A DNA stretch of 64,000 bases from Fumia xinanensis (GTDB lineage Bacteria; Bacillota; Clostridia; Oscillospirales; Ruminococcaceae): assembly GCF_014384905.1 (NCBI RefSeq), contig NZ_JACRSV010000002.1:186001-250000 (forward strand), read 5' to 3'. The stretch's first letter is position 1. Each line of letters opens with the position of its first letter. Shown here piece by piece: positions 60,823 to 64,000 of this stretch. The notes below the pieces were generated by a model, which searched no databases, was not told the DNA's origin, and saw nothing but the letters and a program-made list of their open reading frames with translations. The position numbers and the translations under genes are program-made.

Positions 60823-60951
60823 AGCGGGGACAAATAGGGTGGGGGAACGCTCCGCCCTTTCGTCCTGCCTGCCGGCAGACAGGATCGAAAACAGGGAACA
60901 GAACGATTTTATCCCTTCCGTCCCGATTCCACGAAAGGAATGACTATTTAT

Positions 60952-61848
60952 ATGATAGGAACAATCGCCGCCAAAAAGAAAATGGGAGCGAAAAAAGCTG
61001 TCGAGCAAGTCATGAACGCCATCTTCTTTGTCTGCGGCATACTTTCGATACTCTGTGTGGCGGTCATCACAATATACATGATCTCGTCCGGCGCGCCTGC
61101 GATTACCAAAATCGGGTTAAAAGAATTCTTACTGGGAACCACCTGGGCACCTACTGCGGCAGACCCCCGGTTCGGTATCCTTCCCATGATTCTCAGTTCC
61201 ATCTGCGGAACCTTTGGAGCTATCCTCGTCGGAGTACCCTTAGGCGTCCTCACCGCCGTGTTCATTTGTTACCTGGCCCCGAAAAAGCTCAGCTCTTTCC
61301 TGACGGCAGTGGTGGAACTTTTGGCTGGCATCCCGTCGGTGGTGTTCGGACTGGTGGGCATGATCGTATTGGGTCCGGCGGTGGCGAAAGCCTTTCATCT
61401 TTCGTCCGGCGCGAATCTCCTGTCTGCCATGCTGGTGCTGGCGGTGATGATCCTCCCGACTATCGTCAGCGTGACGGTCACCTCTCTCAAGGCAGTTCCC
61501 CAGGAGTATTCCGACGGCTCTTTAGCTCTTGGAGGCACCGAAGTCACTACGATATTTAAAATGAACATTCCGGCGGCGAAATCCGGCATCATTACCGGAA
61601 TCGTTTTGGGGGTTGGAAGAGCCATCGGAGAAACCATGGCAATCATCATGGTCTCGGGAAACGTGGTAAACATGCCGGGTATCTTTAAAAGTGTCCGCTT
61701 TTTGACCACCGGTATCGTATCGGAGATGAGCTACGCCGCTGGACAGCACCAAGAAGCGCTGTTCTCCATCGGACTCGTCCTCTTCCTTTTTATCTTCATC
61801 ATCAACCTGGTGCTGACCACTATTCTCAAAAAAGGGACCAAGCAATAA
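60952..61848 (+). CDS. pstC: phosphate ABC transporter permease PstC
   Basis: About 298 residues with six membrane spans and the ABC-permease EAA-type loop (YSDGSLALGGTEVTTIFKMNI, then GRAIGETMA). The segment LAGIPSVVFGLVGM is typical of PstC/PstA. ATG 60952 gives better spacing to GAAAGGA than ATG 60940, which abuts it; either is possible. 117 bp after pstS, where a hairpin-rich gap may tune relative expression. Confidence 0.94.
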   Translation: MIGTIAAKKKMGAKKAVEQVMNAIFFVCGILSILCVAVITIYMISSGAPAITKIGLKEFLLGTTWAPTAADPRFGILPMILSSICGTFGAILVGVPLGVLTAVFICYLAPKKLSSFLTAVVELLAGIPSVVFGLVGMIVLGPAVAKAFHLSSGANLLSAMLVLAVMILPTIVSVTVTSLKAVPQEYSDGSLALGGTEVTTIFKMNIPAAKSGIITGIVLGVGRAIGETMAIIMVSGNVVNMPGIFKSVRFLTTGIVSEMSYAAGQHQEALFSIGLVLFLFIFIINLVLTTILKKGTKQ

Positions 61849-61874
61849 GGACTTTTGGAAAGGTTTGAAACGTT

Positions 61875-62774
61875 ATGACAGTAAATCCATCGGTTGCGGC
61901 GCCATATGCCCTTGCGGATAGACGGCCCATTTCTATCACCGCCAAGAAAGTGCGGGTATTTGACATTGTCATGAAGGGTCTGTCCCTACTGGCGGGAGGC
62001 GTCACCGTCTGTCTGACCCTGTCGCTGTTGGGGTACATTTTGGCGAAGGGGCTTCCCCAGGTGGACTGGGCGTTTCTGTCCACCGTTCCCAGCACTTTGC
62101 AGAAAACCTACGGGATTCTGCCCAACATCATCAACACCGTCTACATGATCGTGCTGACCCTCGTCATCGCCACTCCTTTGGGCATCGGAGCCGCCATCTA
62201 CCTTAATGAATACGCCAAAAAAGGTAAGCTGACCAAAGCCATCGAGTTTACCACTGAGGCGCTGGCGGGCATCCCCTCCATTATTTACGGACTGTTCGGC
62301 ACCATGTTTTTCTGCAACATGATGGGGATGGGGTACTCCATCATCGCCGGAGCGTTGACCCTGACCATCATGGTACTGCCCACCATCATCCGCACCACCC
62401 AGGAAGCTCTCCGCACCGTTCCTCAGGGTTACCGGGAAGGAGCCGCGGGCCTCGGGGCTACCAAGTGGCACATGATCCGCACCATTTTGCTGCCCTGCTG
62501 TATGAGCGGCATCGTCACCTCGGTTATCCTGAGCGTCGGCCGCATCGTGGGCGAATCCGCCGCGTTGATCTTCACTGCCGGTATCGCCACCAACCTGCCG
62601 AAGAACTTACTGGGCCACGCGGCAAACTCCGGCGCGACATTGACGGTCCAGCTCTACCAGTACGCCGAGCGGGGACAAAACGATGTGAGCTTCGGCATCG
62701 CCGCGATTTTGGTGCTGATCGTTTTGGGCATCAACCTGCTGACCCGCCTCACCGTCCGCGCCAAAAAGCAATAA
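61875..62774 (+). CDS. pstA: phosphate ABC transporter permease PstA
   Basis: 299 residues, six spans. ATPLGIGAAIYLNEYAKKG, EALAGIPSIIYGLFGTMFF and YREGAAGLGATKWHMIRTI with GRIVGESAALIFTAG are PstA blocks. Forms the membrane channel with PstC. GGAAAGGTTTGAAACGTT precedes the ATG; 26 bp after pstC. Confidence 0.95.
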   Translation: MTVNPSVAAPYALADRRPISITAKKVRVFDIVMKGLSLLAGGVTVCLTLSLLGYILAKGLPQVDWAFLSTVPSTLQKTYGILPNIINTVYMIVLTLVIATPLGIGAAIYLNEYAKKGKLTKAIEFTTEALAGIPSIIYGLFGTMFFCNMMGMGYSIIAGALTLTIMVLPTIIRTTQEALRTVPQGYREGAAGLGATKWHMIRTILLPCCMSGIVTSVILSVGRIVGESAALIFTAGIATNLPKNLLGHAANSGATLTVQLYQYAERGQNDVSFGIAAILVLIVLGINLLTRLTVRAKKQ

Positions 62775-62798
62775 CCGTACAGAAATGGAGATTTCGTT

Positions 62799-63551
62799 AT
62801 GGATAAAATGAGCGCATCCCATCTGGATTTGTATTATGGGGACAACCACGCTCTCAAAGACGTTTCCCTCCCCATCGCGGAACGGAAAGTGACCGCTTTC
62901 ATCGGCCCTTCCGGCTGTGGAAAGTCCACCTTTTTAAAAACTCTAAACAGGATGAACGATCTGGTAGAAAACGTTAAAATTACCGGCGATGTCCAGTTGG
63001 ACGGACAGGACATCTATTCCCCCAAGGTGGACGTGACTCTGCTGCGCAAACAGGTGGGCATGGTGTTCCAGCGGCCCAACCCTTTTCCCATGAGCATCTA
63101 CGACAACATCGCCTACGGCCCCCGGCTTCACGGAATCAAGCAAAAATCCAAGCTGGATGAAATCGTCGAAACGAGCCTTCGGGGCGCAGCTTTGTTCGAC
63201 GAGGTGAAAGACCGGCTGAAAAAGCCCGCCCTCTCCCTCTCCGGCGGCCAGCAGCAGCGGCTCTGCATCGCGAGGGCTTTGGCGGTGGAGCCGGAAGTTC
63301 TTTTGATGGACGAACCCACTTCGGCTTTAGATCCCATCTCCACTCAAAAGGTGGAGGACCTGATTTTGGAGCTGAAGCAGAAATACACCGTTGCCATCGT
63401 CACCCACAATATGCAGCAGGCAGCCAGAGTATCCGATTACACGGCTTTTTTCCTGGTAGGAGAGATGGTGGAGTACGACACTACGTCTAAAATTTTTGGC
63501 TCCCCCTCGCAGAAAAAGACAGAGGATTATATTGTGGGGCGCTTTGGATAA
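62799..63551 (+). CDS. pstB: phosphate ABC transporter ATP-binding protein PstB
   Basis: 250 residues. Walker A IGPSGCGKST, Q-loop VFQRPNPFPMSIYDN, signature LSGGQQQRLCIARAL, Walker B EVLLMDEPTSALDP and H-switch IVTHNMQQAARVSD; the KVTAFIGPSGCGKSTFLKTL and RPNPFPMSI forms are PstB-specific. Drives phosphate import. 24 bp after pstA. phoU, often next, is not found here. Confidence 0.97.
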   Translation: MDKMSASHLDLYYGDNHALKDVSLPIAERKVTAFIGPSGCGKSTFLKTLNRMNDLVENVKITGDVQLDGQDIYSPKVDVTLLRKQVGMVFQRPNPFPMSIYDNIAYGPRLHGIKQKSKLDEIVETSLRGAALFDEVKDRLKKPALSLSGGQQQRLCIARALAVEPEVLLMDEPTSALDPISTQKVEDLILELKQKYTVAIVTHNMQQAARVSDYTAFFLVGEMVEYDTTSKIFGSPSQKKTEDYIVGRFG

Positions 63552-63735
63552 GCGATTTACTTTTCGAGATAATGATGGTATACTGTATTCGTTACAGAAA
63601 AACCGCGTAGGGCAGATTCTGCTGAAGCGGTTGATGATGCCATTTTAAGAAGACGGAAGGGAATCGCCTGCGGCTCCTTTCCCTCGGCCGGACTGCGGAC
63701 CCCACCCGCAAAGCCTGAAAGGAATGATACCTGTT

Positions 63736-64000
63736 ATGCCGCTGATTTATGCCATAGAAGACGACGAAAATATCCGCCAGCTGGTAAAAACTGCGCTGGA
63801 GGCCTTCGGCTACGAGGTTTTTACCTTTGAAACAGCCTCTGAAGGTCTCGGCGCCATTGCGGAGAAAACGCCGGACGTTTTGCTCTTTGACATTATGCTT
63901 CCCGATATGGACGGCGTCACTGCGGTGAAGAAACTGCGCCAGAATCCGGCCTATCAGGAGCTTCCCATCATGATGCTCACCGCCAAGACGGCAGAACTGG
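63736..64000 (+). CDS. OmpR/PhoB-type response regulator, N-terminal part (runs off right edge)
   Basis: ATG 63736 with GAAAGGAATGATAC upstream; the frame is open to the window end. The receiver domain is complete so far: acidic pair in IYAIEDDENIRQL, phospho-acceptor D53 in LLFDIMLPDMDG and the Lys of MLTAKTAE. Position after pstSCAB suggests the phosphate-starvation regulator (PhoB/PhoP), but the DNA-binding domain is outside the window, so the subtype is an inference. The 184-bp gap from pstB has a TATACT box near 63579 and a GC-rich hairpin near 63655-63690. Confidence 0.88.
   Translation, partial: MPLIYAIEDDENIRQLVKTALEAFGYEVFTFETASEGLGAIAEKTPDVLLFDIMLPDMDGVTAVKKLRQNPAYQELPIMMLTAKTAEL

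Overview
The window is chromosomal DNA of a spore-forming, low-to-mid GC Clostridia-type Firmicute, most like a gut member of the Oscillospirales/Ruminococcaceae. Reasons: a germination protease gene (gpr) divergent from rpsT, a T-box in front of an acetolactate synthase operon, NifS/NifU-type Fe-S assembly, oxygen-sensitive glycyl-radical chemistry, choline-binding-type wall anchors, and many clean Gram-positive sigma-A promoters (often TATACT at -10) and U-tailed terminators. The genus is an inference.

Left end (1-1600): the edge of a mobile element, with the C-terminal part of a large serine recombinase, a 59-residue ribbon-helix-helix-like protein and an XRE regulator whose 3' end overlaps gpr. 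Then housekeeping genes (1.6-16.5 kb): gpr, rpsT, a P-loop kinase, inorganic pyrophosphatase, a purine permease, a decayed IS200 element, rnhA, nifS-nifU-mnmA, a Cys-rich 56-residue protein, a MacA-like adaptor with a MacB/FtsX-type permease but no ATPase and a 46-residue ORF, two duplicated metallo-beta-lactamase-fold hydrolases, a lipoprotein, an esterase and a thioesterase.

17.1-17.8 kb is a gene-free stretch made almost wholly of nested palindromes whose outer arms carry TATAAT-like ends; it is the strangest DNA in the window. It abuts a T-box-controlled ilvB-ilvN-ilvA operon. After this come a nitroreductase broken by one in-frame TAA, a Met-rich lipoprotein, a large DUF6259 protein, tRNA-Ser(GGA), a SulP transporter, a MnmM-like methyltransferase, nadB-nadC, an ABC-F ATPase and a YdbS/YdbT-like membrane pair.

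35.7-59.6 kb is an accessory island. Two secreted proteins of about 2,200 residues (F5/8C modules, Ig-like modules, a DUF4855 domain or a degenerate copy of it, and choline-binding-type wall repeats) bracket a four-gene operon: glycyl-radical enzyme, its activase, an SGNH hydrolase and a zinc alcohol dehydrogenase. Three AraC regulators and one secreted protein of unknown function complete it. A reasonable reading is a surface glycan capture system coupled to radical-based catabolism of a released small molecule; the substrate cannot be read from sequence.

The right end (59.6-64 kb) is the phosphate uptake operon pstSCAB followed by a response regulator that runs off the window.
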